From positions 1 to 44,909 of the forward strand of contig JACPQD010000097.1 of assembly GCA_016190665.1 (NCBI GenBank): a stretch of DNA of 44,909 nucleotides. The letters run 5' to 3'. This DNA comes from Chloroflexota bacterium (GTDB lineage Bacteria > Chloroflexota > Dehalococcoidia > JACPQD01). Below the pieces are notes generated by a model. That model did no database searches. It was not told the origin of the DNA and saw nothing but the letters and a program-made list of their open reading frames with translations. The translations under genes were made by a program, and so were the position numbers. Below, piece by piece: positions 1 through 10,049 of the stretch (the first letter of the stretch is position 1; every line of letters begins with the position of its first letter).

Positions 1-2
1 CC

Positions 3-1532
3 CCAACCCCTAGCCCCAAGCCGGCTGCGGGGCAGCCGAGATATGGCGGCATACTGAACTTCAGCCATTCCGGCGACCCCATAAGCTATGATCCCGTCCA
101 GGAGACTGGCGTTCAGTCGATGGCCCCGGTGATCCCCAGCTACAGCGGTCTCGTGCAGCACAGCCCCACCGAGCCGGCCAAGGTCATCGGGGACCTCGCG
201 GAGAAATGGGACCTGAGCCCCGATGGCATGTCGTACACCTTCCACCTCTTCAAGAACGTGAAATGGCACGACGGCGCACCCTTCACCTCCGAGGATGCCC
301 GCTTCTCGCTTGAGACCGTCCGCCAGCCGCCCAGGGGCGTCGTCAGCCCCAAGAAGGAATGGCTCAAGCCCATCGACAAGGTCGAGGCCCCGGACAGGGA
401 TACCCTCAAGGTAACCCTGGGCTACCTCAGCGCCTCCTTCCTGCACAACCTGGGCGACGGCCGCATGGTGGTTGTCCCCAAGCACGTCTTCGAGGCCAAG
501 GGCAACATGAGGCGGGATGTCGTGGGCACCGGGCCTTACCGTTTTAAGGCCCACGCCGCGGGCGTCAGCTTCAGCGTGGCGAAGAACCCGGACTACTTCG
601 TCAAGGGCCGCCCTTATCTCGATGGGATCACCTGGTTCTTCATCCAGGACGCGGCGACTCGTTTCGCCGCCTTGCGGACCGGCAGGGTGCACATGACGCC
701 CGCAAACGCCTACGGACTGCGCCCTTCCCAATCGGAGATCGTCCGCAAGGAGCTTAGCGATAAGATCGCCACCTACAGGTTCCCAGGCTTCGTGTACATG
801 GCTTTCTGGATGCCTCATAACAAGGCCCCCTGGAACGATGTCAGGGTGCGCCGGGCGGTGGACCTGGTCCTCGACCGTCCGAAAGTGATCGACGTGGCCG
901 TGGAGGGCGTTGCCGATGTAGGGGGCTTCCTGCCTCCGGGAGCCTGGAGCGTGCCCCAAGCGGACCTCATGAAGATGCCCGGCTACCGCCAGCCCAAGGA
1001 CGCCGATATCGCCGAAGCGAAGAGGCTCATGGCGGAGGCCGGTTACGCCCAGGGCTTCAAGTCCACCATCACCAGTCGGAATCGAGCGCCCACGGATCGG
1101 TCCGCTATCGCCGTGAAAGACCAGTTGGCCCAGATAGGCATTGACTTCTCTCTCAAGCTGTTCGAGGAAGCCACGACTTTCGATGTCCTTTACAAACGCG
1201 CCTTCGACACCGCCGTCATGACCAATAGCGGCGGCTTCGACGACCCGGACCAGTTCCTCGGACTCTACGTGGCCGGATTGCCGCGCAACTTCTCAGATTT
1301 CAGTGACGAGATAGTCGCCAAACGGTATGAGGAGCAGGCACGCACTATGGATGCGGCCAAGCGGAAGGAGATCGTGCTCGATATCCAGCGCCGGATGTTC
1401 GAGCTGATTCCGGCCTCCGTCCTCTTCTGGTATGTGTTCGAACTCGGCGTATGGAAGGACGTCAAGGATTTCACCCCTGGCATCGGATTGTACAACAACA
1501 TGAAGTACCAGGATATCTGGCTGGCGAAGTAG
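3..1532 (+). CDS. ABC transporter substrate-binding protein, family 5 (5'-partial)
   Basis: Extracellular solute-binding protein of the peptide/nickel type (SBP_bac_5), which delivers oligopeptides or similar ligands to an ABC permease. The frame stays open from base 3, and the upstream codons read GGILNFSHSGDPISYDP, typical N-terminal mature sequence of this family. The first ATG at 120 is therefore internal, and the true start with its signal peptide lies before the window. Family hallmarks follow: WDLSPDGMSYTFHL, VKWHDGAPFTSEDARFSLE, then GTGPYRF and VRRAVDLVLDR. It ends at TAG 1530-1532. No permease or ATPase gene follows, so the rest of the transporter must lie upstream or elsewhere. The ligand cannot be read from sequence. 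Confidence 0.9.
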   Translation, partial: PTPSPKPAAGQPRYGGILNFSHSGDPISYDPVQETGVQSMAPVIPSYSGLVQHSPTEPAKVIGDLAEKWDLSPDGMSYTFHLFKNVKWHDGAPFTSEDARFSLETVRQPPRGVVSPKKEWLKPIDKVEAPDRDTLKVTLGYLSASFLHNLGDGRMVVVPKHVFEAKGNMRRDVVGTGPYRFKAHAAGVSFSVAKNPDYFVKGRPYLDGITWFFIQDAATRFAALRTGRVHMTPANAYGLRPSQSEIVRKELSDKIATYRFPGFVYMAFWMPHNKAPWNDVRVRRAVDLVLDRPKVIDVAVEGVADVGGFLPPGAWSVPQADLMKMPGYRQPKDADIAEAKRLMAEAGYAQGFKSTITSRNRAPTDRSAIAVKDQLAQIGIDFSLKLFEEATTFDVLYKRAFDTAVMTNSGGFDDPDQFLGLYVAGLPRNFSDFSDEIVAKRYEEQARTMDAAKRKEIVLDIQRRMFELIPASVLFWYVFELGVWKDVKDFTPGIGLYNNMKYQDIWLAK

Positions 1533-1853
1533 AGGGGAAAGCGCGATAGGGCCATTATTGGGTTGGGCGCCTATTCACCAAGGCAGGGGGTACTCTGGTT
1601 GGTGATTGGGAAGCATTTGTTGCAGACAACTCCCGCAAGAAGCAACGTCAAATGGCCGTAAAGCATCTTATTGGAACCCGTTGGCCTATGATAGGCCGTC
1701 GTCAGTTCCGCGTCAACGTTCGTATTCGCCTTTGCGTCTTTGAGCCTTGGCCCGCTCCTTTCTTGACATCCCCCTTTGGAGCGAACGAGTGCACCCCTGT
1801 TGACTTTTTCACAATCTTGATACTACAATTGGGGCGAGGGAGACGTAGACCCC
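1533..1853. other. Intergenic region before menG
   Basis: 321 bases with no convincing coding sequence; the short frames here lack family features and ribosome binding sites. A TTGACA at 1763-1768 has no matching -10 box. The better promoter lies at 1800-1829. I see no terminator hairpin directly after the binding-protein gene. Confidence 0.5.
1800..1829 (+). promoter_or_regulatory. Candidate sigma70 promoter for menG-rex
   Basis: TTGACT (1800-1805), an 18-base spacer and TACAAT (1824-1829) give a start near 1836, about 18 bases before the menG ATG. TTCACAA at 1808-1814 inside the spacer equals one half of the Rex operator consensus (TTGTGAA-N4-TTCACAA); the other half is poor. Rex is encoded in this operon, so autoregulation is conceivable but weakly supported. 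Confidence 0.5.
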
Positions 1854-2630
1854 ATGGCGGAATTGCGCGGCGAAGCCAAAGCCACATATGTTAGCGCCCT
1901 GTTCGCCCGGATCGCCCGCCGGTACGACCTTTTCAACACCGTTGTTACCTTTGGCGACGATAGGAGGTGGCGCTCTCTGGTGGCTGATCTCGCTCTGGCC
2001 AGGGGAGGCCAGATAGGCGTGGACGTTGCTACCGGCACCGGAGAGATAGCGATGGAGCTAAGCCGGCGCGGGGTCAGGGTCGTCGGCGTGGACTTCTGTC
2101 GGGAGATGATGGGCATGGCCGTCTCCAAGGCGAGCCGGGATGGCCACGGCGAGAGGACCGGATTTGTCCTGGGGGATGCCGTCTCTCTTCCTCTCGGCGA
2201 CAGCAGTTTCGATTTCGCCACCACGGGCTTCGCACTGCGCAACGTCGTCAGCATCCCAGCTCTCTTCATGGAGATCGCTCGGGTGGTGCGTCCGGGGGGC
2301 AGAGTCGTCTGTATCGAGCTGACGCGGCCTCCTGCCAAATGGTTTTGCGATTTATACGAGGTCTATTTGCAGCGCGTTGTCCCGCTGGTTGGGCGTCTGG
2401 TCTGGGACCGGCTCGAGCCGGAGGCCTACAGCTATCTGCCGAATTCCATCGCTTTGTGTCCGCTGGCCGAGGAAGTCAAGGGTATCATGGAGCGCTGCGG
2501 ACTGCAGGGAGTCAGCTATAAGTATCTCAATCTGGCCACGGTAGCAGTTCACGTTGGTACGAAGCAGCAGTCAGCTATCAGCGGTCAGCGGTCAGCTCCT
2601 CCCCCCAACTTGCTGAAGGCTGACGGCTGA
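1854..2630 (+). CDS. menG: Demethylmenaquinone/ubiquinone methyltransferase MenG/UbiE
   Basis: SAM-dependent C-methyltransferase that makes the last step of menaquinone from demethylmenaquinone, at the inner face of the membrane. The 258-residue product has motif I VDVATGTGEIAMEL, the early YVSALFARIARRYDLFNTV segment, and the UbiE signature GDAVSLPLGDSSFDFAT followed by GFALRNV. The ATG at 1854 has GAGGGAGA about ten bases upstream. The last ~20 residues (after HVGTK) are translated from the heptamer repeat at 2571-2641 and are not family sequence, so the normal C-terminus has been replaced or extended. It sits 50 bases before rex in the same direction, linking quinone synthesis with redox control. 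In a strict anaerobe the menaquinone assignment is preferred over ubiquinone. Confidence 0.9.
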   Translation: MAELRGEAKATYVSALFARIARRYDLFNTVVTFGDDRRWRSLVADLALARGGQIGVDVATGTGEIAMELSRRGVRVVGVDFCREMMGMAVSKASRDGHGERTGFVLGDAVSLPLGDSSFDFATTGFALRNVVSIPALFMEIARVVRPGGRVVCIELTRPPAKWFCDLYEVYLQRVVPLVGRLVWDRLEPEAYSYLPNSIALCPLAEEVKGIMERCGLQGVSYKYLNLATVAVHVGTKQQSAISGQRSAPPPNLLKADG

Positions 2631-2641
2631 TAGCTGAGAGC
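2571..2641. repeat. Heptamer repeat element (GCTGANN family), copy 1
   Basis: Left half: 7-bp units tcagcta, tcagcgg, tcagcgg, tcagctc (2571-2598). Right half: gctgaag, gctgacg, gctgata, gctgaga (2612-2639). The halves are inverted copies: 2571-2589 pairs with 2619-2637 at 18 of 19 positions. The stop codon and last residues of menG lie inside. Related copies lie at 12137-12220 and 27581-27611. Confidence 0.85.
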
Positions 2642-2680
2642 CAATTCGGTTCGACCTTGCCTAATGGAGGAGTTGTTGAC

Positions 2681-3298
2681 ATGGCTGGTCAGATTCCGGA
2701 CATCGTTGTCCTGCGGTTGCCGCTGTATGTCCGGGCCTTGGAACACCTGGCCCGGGAGAAAGTCGAGCTGGTGAGCTCCCAGGAGCTGGGGGGCCACGTG
2801 CAGTTGACTGCGGCCCAGATACGGAAAGACCTGAGCTATTTTGGCAAGTTCGGTAAGCAGGGGAAGGGGTATGGGGTGGCTCACCTGCTTCTTGGACTGC
2901 GCCGCATTCTTGGCCTGGACCGGGAGTGGCCTATGGTTCTCATTGGAGTAGGGCGTTTGGGCAGGGCCATCCTGGGATATGAGGGCTTCGCTGCGCAGGG
3001 GTTTAAGATCGTCGCCGCCTTCGATACAGACCCGAAGAAGACGGGCAAGAAAGCCGGGTCTCTGGTGGTCCGGCCTTTCGACGAAATCGAATCCTATACA
3101 AGAGAGAGGCGCATATCCATCGGGATCATAGCTGTGCCCGCCAAAGAAGCGCAGTATGTCGTTGACCGGCTGGTCAAGGCTGGAGTACGAGCGATCCTCA
3201 ATTACGCTCCCATCGCGGCCCGCGTACCGAAGAAGGTAAAGCAGAGGGAAATCGACCCCGTGGCCGAGCTGGAAAGCATGACGTACTACCTGAAGTAG
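2681..3298 (+). CDS. rex: Redox-sensing transcriptional repressor Rex
   Basis: NADH/NAD+-responsive repressor; it binds operators when NADH is low and releases when NADH is high, derepressing fermentative and respiratory genes. The N-terminal winged helix holds IPDIVVLRLPLYVRALEHL and LTAAQIRKDLSYFGKFGKQG; the C-terminal Rossmann domain has LIGVGRLGRAIL and AAFDTDPKKTGK, and ends with the domain-swap helix region. I start at ATG 2681 because GGAGG at 2666-2670 is ten bases upstream; an in-frame TTG at 2657 would add eight residues overlapping this site. Product 205 residues, normal for Rex. It follows menG in the same direction. Likely regulon members in the window (CODH, menG) are only a guess. 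Confidence 0.95.
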   Translation: MAGQIPDIVVLRLPLYVRALEHLAREKVELVSSQELGGHVQLTAAQIRKDLSYFGKFGKQGKGYGVAHLLLGLRRILGLDREWPMVLIGVGRLGRAILGYEGFAAQGFKIVAAFDTDPKKTGKKAGSLVVRPFDEIESYTRERRISIGIIAVPAKEAQYVVDRLVKAGVRAILNYAPIAARVPKKVKQREIDPVAELESMTYYLK

Positions 3299-3330
3299 GG
3301 GCATCCCGACGCGTTGGGACTGTGCTTACG

Positions 3331-3345
3331 AGACCGCAGCGGTCC
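3331..3345. repeat. Palindrome GACCGC-A-GCGGTC between rex and mreB
   Basis: GACCGC and GCGGTC flank a single A (3332-3344). It lies between the convergent rex and mreB genes, about 33 bases after the rex stop. The same palindrome occurs twice at 40532-40564, also just after a TAG stop that is followed by ggggcatc. No T-run follows on either strand, so a terminator role is only possible. Confidence 0.5.
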
Positions 3346-3356
3346 AACGTCCTGGG

Positions 3357-4385
3357 CTAATAAGAGGCGGCCAGGGACTCTTCCTCAGTGGGGAGGTTCC
3401 TCTTTATCAGATCGAGGTGTTCCAGCGCCAGCCCTGCGCCCCGGGCCACGCAGTTCATCGGTTCTTCCGCCGCCTGGCAGGGAACGCCAGTCTCCTGAGA
3501 GAGGAACTTCTCTATATTGCGCAGCAGCGCTCCGCCCCCTGTCAGGACTATCCCCTGATCAATCACATCGGCGACAAGCTCGGGCGGCGTCCTCTCCAGG
3601 ACCGTTTTGACCATGGCCAATATCGTATTCAAGGAGTCTGAGATGGCCGTCGTGATCTCTTTGGAGTGGACAGTCACCGTTCGCGGCAGGCCCGTGATTT
3701 GATCCCGTCCGCGCACTTCCATACACAAGTCGTCTATGGGCAGAGCGCTGCCTATCTCAATCTTTATCTCCTCTGCGGTGCGGTCTCCGATGACGAGGTT
3801 GTGGCGTCGCTTGACGTAGGCGGCGATGGCATCATCTATGCTATCTCCCGCAACCCTGACGGATTCGCTGACGACGATGCCATACATGGAGATGATCGCT
3901 GATTCCGCTCTCCCACCGCCGAGGTCCACAACCATGTTCCCTTGCGGGAGGTGAACTGGCATCTCCGCCCCCAGGGCCGCAGCCAACGGCTCCGGCACGA
4001 GATGGGCGGGCTTGCGCGCCCCGGCTGCCTCGGCTGCCTCCCGGACGGCGCGCTTCTCCACCGGCGTGGCTCCCGCGGGGATAGAGACGATCACTTCGGG
4101 TTGTCCGAGGCGGAAGGGCCCGCCCACCCTCTGAATGAAGTGGCGCAGCATTGCTTCCGTTACCAGGTAGTCAGCGATGACGCCAGCGCGCATGGGCCTG
4201 ACGACCTGTATGCTGCCCGGAGTTCGTCCGAGCATGCTCTTGGCCTGGGCGCCAACGGCAAGAACCTTGTTCTCTTTGGGAGCAATGGCCACCACGGAGG
4301 GTTCCCTGACCACTATCCCTTTTCCCTTAATGAAGACCAGGACGTTGGCGGTGCCCAGGTCTATGCCAATTCTCTGAGTGAACAT
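3357..4385 (-). CDS. mreB: Rod-shape determining protein MreB (bacterial actin)
   Basis: Actin-fold ATPase that polymerises under the membrane and guides lateral peptidoglycan synthesis. The 343-residue product starts MFTQRIGIDLGTANVLVFIKG (phosphate 1 loop), has VVDLGGGRAESAIIS (phosphate 2) and QGIVLTGGGALLRNI (adenosine motif), all normal for MreB/Mbl. I chose ATG 4385 over an upstream start at 4430 because AGGAGAGAGG precedes it directly and the longer form would run into murA. It lies ten bases after the murA stop and is the last gene of the long minus-strand run. No mreC or mreD follows, so it may be an Mbl-like paralogue. Confidence 0.93.
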   Translation of the reverse strand: MFTQRIGIDLGTANVLVFIKGKGIVVREPSVVAIAPKENKVLAVGAQAKSMLGRTPGSIQVVRPMRAGVIADYLVTEAMLRHFIQRVGGPFRLGQPEVIVSIPAGATPVEKRAVREAAEAAGARKPAHLVPEPLAAALGAEMPVHLPQGNMVVDLGGGRAESAIISMYGIVVSESVRVAGDSIDDAIAAYVKRRHNLVIGDRTAEEIKIEIGSALPIDDLCMEVRGRDQITGLPRTVTVHSKEITTAISDSLNTILAMVKTVLERTPPELVADVIDQGIVLTGGGALLRNIEKFLSQETGVPCQAAEEPMNCVARGAGLALEHLDLIKRNLPTEEESLAASY

Positions 4386-4395
4386 CCTCTCTCCT

Positions 4396-5673
4396 CTACA
4401 CGGCCGGGACGCTGCCGCGCACCCGCTCAATCTGAGCCCCCAGCGACTGAAGTTTCACCTCTATGTCCTCGTATCCCCGATCCAGGTGGTAGATATCTGC
4501 GATTTCCGTGGTCCCGCTGGCCGCCAGTCCCGCCAGCGCCAGCGCCGCACCGGACCTTACGTCCAACGCTCTCACCATGGTGCCGTGAAGCGGCGCCGGG
4601 CCGATTATCACTGCAGTTTGTCCGCTAACCTCTATTCTAGCACCCATCTTCCTCAGTTCGGTAACATACAGCAGGCGGCTGTCATAGACTCTCTCATGGA
4701 TAACGCTGACCCCGTTTGCCTGGGTAAGGAATACGCCGAAGGCCGCCTGAAGGTCGGTGGCAAAACCGGGATAAGGGAGCGCCTGAACATTGACCGGGTC
4801 TGGTTTGCCTCCGCCCCTGACAGTCAGGCGGTCGCCCTCCGCTTCGACCTCTACTTTGGCCTCGGAGAGCTTCCAGATGAGCGAGTCGAGGTGTCCGCAT
4901 TCCACATCGTGCAACGTCACCTCTCCGTCGGTGATCGCCGCGGCGAGGGCGAAGGTGCCCGCCTCCAGGCGATCGGGGATGATCCGGTGGGTTGTGCCGT
5001 GAAGCTCTTCGACCCCTTCGATGGTGACGGTATTGGTGCCGGCGCCCGAAATCCTGGCGCCCATCTTGTTGAGCATCGATGCCAGGTCGACCACTTCCGG
5101 CTCCGATGAAGCGTTCTTTATGATTGTAGTGCCCTTGGCAAGAGTGGCCGCCATCATGAGGTTCTCGGTGCCGATGTGGGAGGGGTAGTCCATGAATATC
5201 TTGCAGCCGCACAAGTGATCGGCCCTGGCGATGTACTTCTCCTTTTGACGGCTGATGTCCGCGCCGAGCGCCGCGAAGCCGACCAGATGCACATCGATGG
5301 GGCGCTGGCCGATGATGTCTCCTCCGGGTGGGCAAGCTGCTGCTTCCCCAAAGCGCGTCAGTAGCGGCCCCATAACCATGAAGCTGGCGCGATTCTTGAT
5401 GATAAGCTCGCTGGGGGCTGTGAAAGAGCGGACGGACCGGGCATTGAGCCGTAACCTGCCTTCGCCAAGCCATTCCATGGTGGCTCCCAGGCTGGATAGG
5501 ACCTCGCCCATAATGCCCACGTCTTCGATACGGGGCACGTTTTCGATTATGCAGTCGTCAGCGGTTAGCAGCGAGGCGGCAATGGCGGGCAGGGCGGCAT
5601 TCTTGGCGCCGCAGATCCTCAGCTCGCCGTGGAGGCGATTTCCGCCTTCGACTACGAAGAACTCGCTGACCAC
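4396..5673 (-). CDS. murA: UDP-GlcNAc 1-carboxyvinyltransferase MurA with Asp at the catalytic Cys position
   Basis: First committed step of peptidoglycan synthesis: transfers enolpyruvate from PEP to UDP-GlcNAc in the cytoplasm. The 425-residue product has the EPSP-synthase fold, with N-terminal [20 protein letters not shown] and C-terminal [18 protein letters not shown] and HERVYDSRL. The active-site loop reads [11 protein letters not shown]: Asp119 (codon GAC, 5319-5317) stands where E. coli MurA has Cys115. Natural Cys-to-Asp enzymes such as that of M. tuberculosis are active but resist fosfomycin, which alkylates the Cys. Start is GTG 5673, 11 bases after the atpC stop, with a G-rich stretch as a weak ribosome binding site. 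It is followed by mreB. Confidence 0.95.
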   Translation of the reverse strand: MVSEFFVVEGGNRLHGELRICGAKNAALPAIAASLLTADDCIIENVPRIEDVGIMGEVLSSLGATMEWLGEGRLRLNARSVRSFTAPSELIIKNRASFMVMGPLLTRFGEAAACPPGGDIIGQRPIDVHLVGFAALGADISRQKEKYIARADHLCGCKIFMDYPSHIGTENLMMAATLAKGTTIIKNASSEPEVVDLASMLNKMGARISGAGTNTVTIEGVEELHGTTHRIIPDRLEAGTFALAAAITDGEVTLHDVECGHLDSLIWKLSEAKVEVEAEGDRLTVRGGGKPDPVNVQALPYPGFATDLQAAFGVFLTQANGVSVIHERVYDSRLLYVTELRKMGARIEVSGQTAVIIGPAPLHGTMVRALDVRSGAALALAGLAASGTTEIADIYHLDRGYEDIEVKLQSLGAQIERVRGSVPAV

Positions 5674-5684
5674 CCTGTACCCCC

Positions 5685-6107
5685 CTAGCGCCGAGGCGCC
5701 CGTTTTTTCATTTTCTCAGCGATTCTTATCCTGGCCAGGGAGCGGCGCAGCGCCGCTTCAGCGCGGGCATGGTCTATTTCGGGGCCGGGGTGCTTGAGGC
5801 GTTCTTCAGCTCGCCTCAGTGCGGCCTCGGCGCGTTCGATATCGATCTCCTCAGCCCGTTCGCAGGCGTCGGCGAGTATGGAAACTTTGTCTTTCAGCAC
5901 CTCCATGAAACCTCCCGTGAGGCACATGGCGACTTCTTCATCGCCCTTGCGTACGCGCAGCTCTCCTGGATGGAGGCTCGTGAGCAGAGGAGCGTGATGG
6001 GGCAGTATGCCCAACTGCCCCTCGGCGCCCGGGGCAATGACCATATCTGCATCGCCGGAGTAGACTTTCCGCTCCGCAGTTATGATTTCTACGTTCAGGG
6101 GCGACAT
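5685..6107 (-). CDS. atpC: F1Fo ATP synthase epsilon subunit
   Basis: Central-stalk subunit that couples the c-ring to F1 and inhibits ATP hydrolysis. The 140-residue product has the N-terminal beta-sandwich (LNVEIITAERKVYSGDADMVIAPGAEGQLGILPHHAPLLT) and a C-terminal helical pair rich in Glu/Arg (ERAEAALRRAEERL). I use ATG 6107, which has AAGGAG nine bases upstream, rather than the TTG two codons earlier. It would normally follow atpD directly, but here two unrelated genes separate them; the PIN gene stops only two bases before this start. Confidence 0.94.
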   Translation of the reverse strand: MSPLNVEIITAERKVYSGDADMVIAPGAEGQLGILPHHAPLLTSLHPGELRVRKGDEEVAMCLTGGFMEVLKDKVSILADACERAEEIDIERAEAALRRAEERLKHPGPEIDHARAEAALRRSLARIRIAEKMKKRAPRR

Positions 6108-6109
6108 CC

Positions 6110-6532
6110 TCAAGTCTCCTTGGCTAGTTCTAACGCTTGTTCGATTGTCAGCCCGCTCAAGTCCTGTCTAGTCCGAGCATCCGTTGAAACCAATCTGCTG
6201 TTCGAATTATACACCATCCCCTGCAAGAACACGTCTTTGTTGTGGCGAACCTTGCGTTGGCCCGGAGCTTGTTCCTTGAGGTCGAGCCAAACGCCTTTCT
6301 CCGCGTGCATCAACAATTCCCAGACAAGTTTGGCACTGTCCACGGCGCTTCGCCCGGACTTGATCCTGGCTTTCTTGACCGCCAACATATCTTGGTACTG
6401 GTGCCAAAGCTCCGTAGACAGCATGACCTTGTGGCAATTCCTTAGTATCGCCGTCCACAGGTTGAGGGCCTTACTATCGCCCGTCAAGACCCGCATTACT
6501 ATGTTTGCGTCAAGAACAAAGCTGTGCTTCAC
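6110..6532 (-). CDS. PIN-domain nuclease-like protein inserted in the ATP synthase operon
   Basis: PIN-fold proteins are metal-dependent RNases, often toxins. The 140-residue product has the acidic tetrad: Asp8 (SFVLDANIVMRVL), Glu41 (LSTELWHQYQDML), Asp100 (HNKDVFLQG) and Asp118 (RLVSTDAR), so catalysis looks intact. It starts at GTG 6532, which overlaps the stop of the upstream ATPase gene in a GTGA arrangement, so the two are translationally coupled. It stops two bases before atpC. A hand count of bases 6121-6240 gives about 48% G+C against about 67% in atpD (8821-8940), which suggests later acquisition. No small antitoxin precedes it; the partner is the large ATPase, not a VapB-type protein. 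Substrate unknown. Confidence 0.8.
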   Translation of the reverse strand: MKHSFVLDANIVMRVLTGDSKALNLWTAILRNCHKVMLSTELWHQYQDMLAVKKARIKSGRSAVDSAKLVWELLMHAEKGVWLDLKEQAPGQRKVRHNKDVFLQGMVYNSNSRLVSTDARTRQDLSGLTIEQALELAKET

Positions 6533-7755
6533 CGCACCGCCTTGAGGTACGCCTCCAGTTCGTCCAGACTCGCGTCGAAGAAGCCCTTCAGACCGCCCGA
6601 GATCTGGCCCCTCTTGTTCACGGCCAACCGAATCAAGCTCGCGGCGCCATCCGTGGGCTCGAAGTAGTAGATAGCCAAGTCCTCGGGTTTCATTCCCTTC
6701 CTTGCCACAGCGTTAAGCAGGGCCACCAAGATATGCTCGCTTTGCGTGGTCAGAATGATCTGTTTGTCGTGGCATTCTCTTGCCAGAACGTCACACAAAC
6801 GGGACTGGGCACTGGGGTGCAGGTGAACCTCGGGCTCTTCGATGCACACCACGGATCCCGTAGGTGCAGCCGCTAGTTGGGTCAGAGGCCAAATAAGGTT
6901 TCTCAGTCCGGCCCCCTCATTAGGCATGGCCACCTCGGCCCCCCCGTCCCGCGCCTGCAAAGCGGTACGACCCTGCGCAGTAGTAACTACTCTCACGCGG
7001 CGGCCCAGAACTTGCCAAGTCCATGCAGAGACTTCGTCTTGAATATCCCATCTCTCGTTCAGCAGGTTAACGACGTCTTCATGCCTCGTGAGGTCGGGGC
7101 TTGCTGGACCCGGGATCTCATATTCAGCGTTTTCAATGCCCCTAGTAGTGGGCACCAGGAAAATCCCCCTCAAGAATTCGTCAACTTTGAGCCGGAGCGC
7201 ATCCCAGCTCTTGTGCAAAGGGCGATTCTCTCTATCCAAGGAGAATCTGAACGGCAGGCCGATGTAACTGCTAGGTGTGAAAGTAACGGTACCACCGTCC
7301 GCCGGGATTGCGGCGGGGACTGTGTACTCACCATACTTCCGCGGAGTCGCCTCGAACTTCAGACTCTGCTCCCCTATCATGTAGTTCGCCGTATGCCGCA
7401 GCAGTCCGTCGGCGTCGAAGGTTGCTTCGTAAGTGATGTCGTATGCTGTCTCTGGGAAACGCGGTGGCTCGAAGGGATCAGCTCCCTTTGCAGTCAATTC
7501 AATGGCGAATCGTAGCGGCTTCGGTCGCCCGAGTTTACCGCCCTTTGCGAACTCGGCGAACGTCTCCCCCAGGTTCACATAGCGGCCTCCGCTGAGCAGG
7601 CGCTCACCTCCACGCGACTGCTTGAGCAAGGCGAGTGCCTGCAGGAGGGTGGATTTCCCCGCGCCATTCGGTCCAATGAGGACGGTCAAACACGCCGGCT
7701 CAATAGTGACCTGGTCAAAGATCTTTAAGTTGTCAATTGACAGCTTCTTGAGCAC
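6529..7755 (-). CDS. ABC-type AAA ATPase (AAA_21/OLD-like) paired with the PIN protein
   Basis: Stand-alone P-loop ATPase of the RecF/SMC/OLD-like group, related to AAA_15/AAA_21 proteins of defence and toxin systems. The 408-residue product has Walker A GPNGAGKST (28-36), an insertion domain (~50-270), a signature-like NEGAGLRN (279-286), Walker B SVVCIEEPEVHLHP (301-314) and a switch-like TTQSEH (336-341). It has no C-terminal TOPRIM domain, so a nuclease would be supplied by the downstream PIN protein. Start is GTG 7755, seven bases after the atpD stop; the ribosome binding site is weak, suggesting coupling to atpD. Together with the PIN gene it splits atpD from atpC. Function not established. 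Confidence 0.85.
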   Translation of the reverse strand: MLKKLSIDNLKIFDQVTIEPACLTVLIGPNGAGKSTLLQALALLKQSRGGERLLSGGRYVNLGETFAEFAKGGKLGRPKPLRFAIELTAKGADPFEPPRFPETAYDITYEATFDADGLLRHTANYMIGEQSLKFEATPRKYGEYTVPAAIPADGGTVTFTPSSYIGLPFRFSLDRENRPLHKSWDALRLKVDEFLRGIFLVPTTRGIENAEYEIPGPASPDLTRHEDVVNLLNERWDIQDEVSAWTWQVLGRRVRVVTTAQGRTALQARDGGAEVAMPNEGAGLRNLIWPLTQLAAAPTGSVVCIEEPEVHLHPSAQSRLCDVLARECHDKQIILTTQSEHILVALLNAVARKGMKPEDLAIYYFEPTDGAASLIRLAVNKRGQISGGLKGFFDASLDELEAYLKAVR

Positions 7756-7762
7756 TCCACAC

Positions 7763-10046
<2,284 letters not shown>

Positions 10047-10049
10047 TGT

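Noticed and set aside
6110..6532. Classical VapBC toxin-antitoxin
   Set aside because: No small DNA-binding antitoxin gene precedes the PIN gene; its partner is a 408-residue ATPase.
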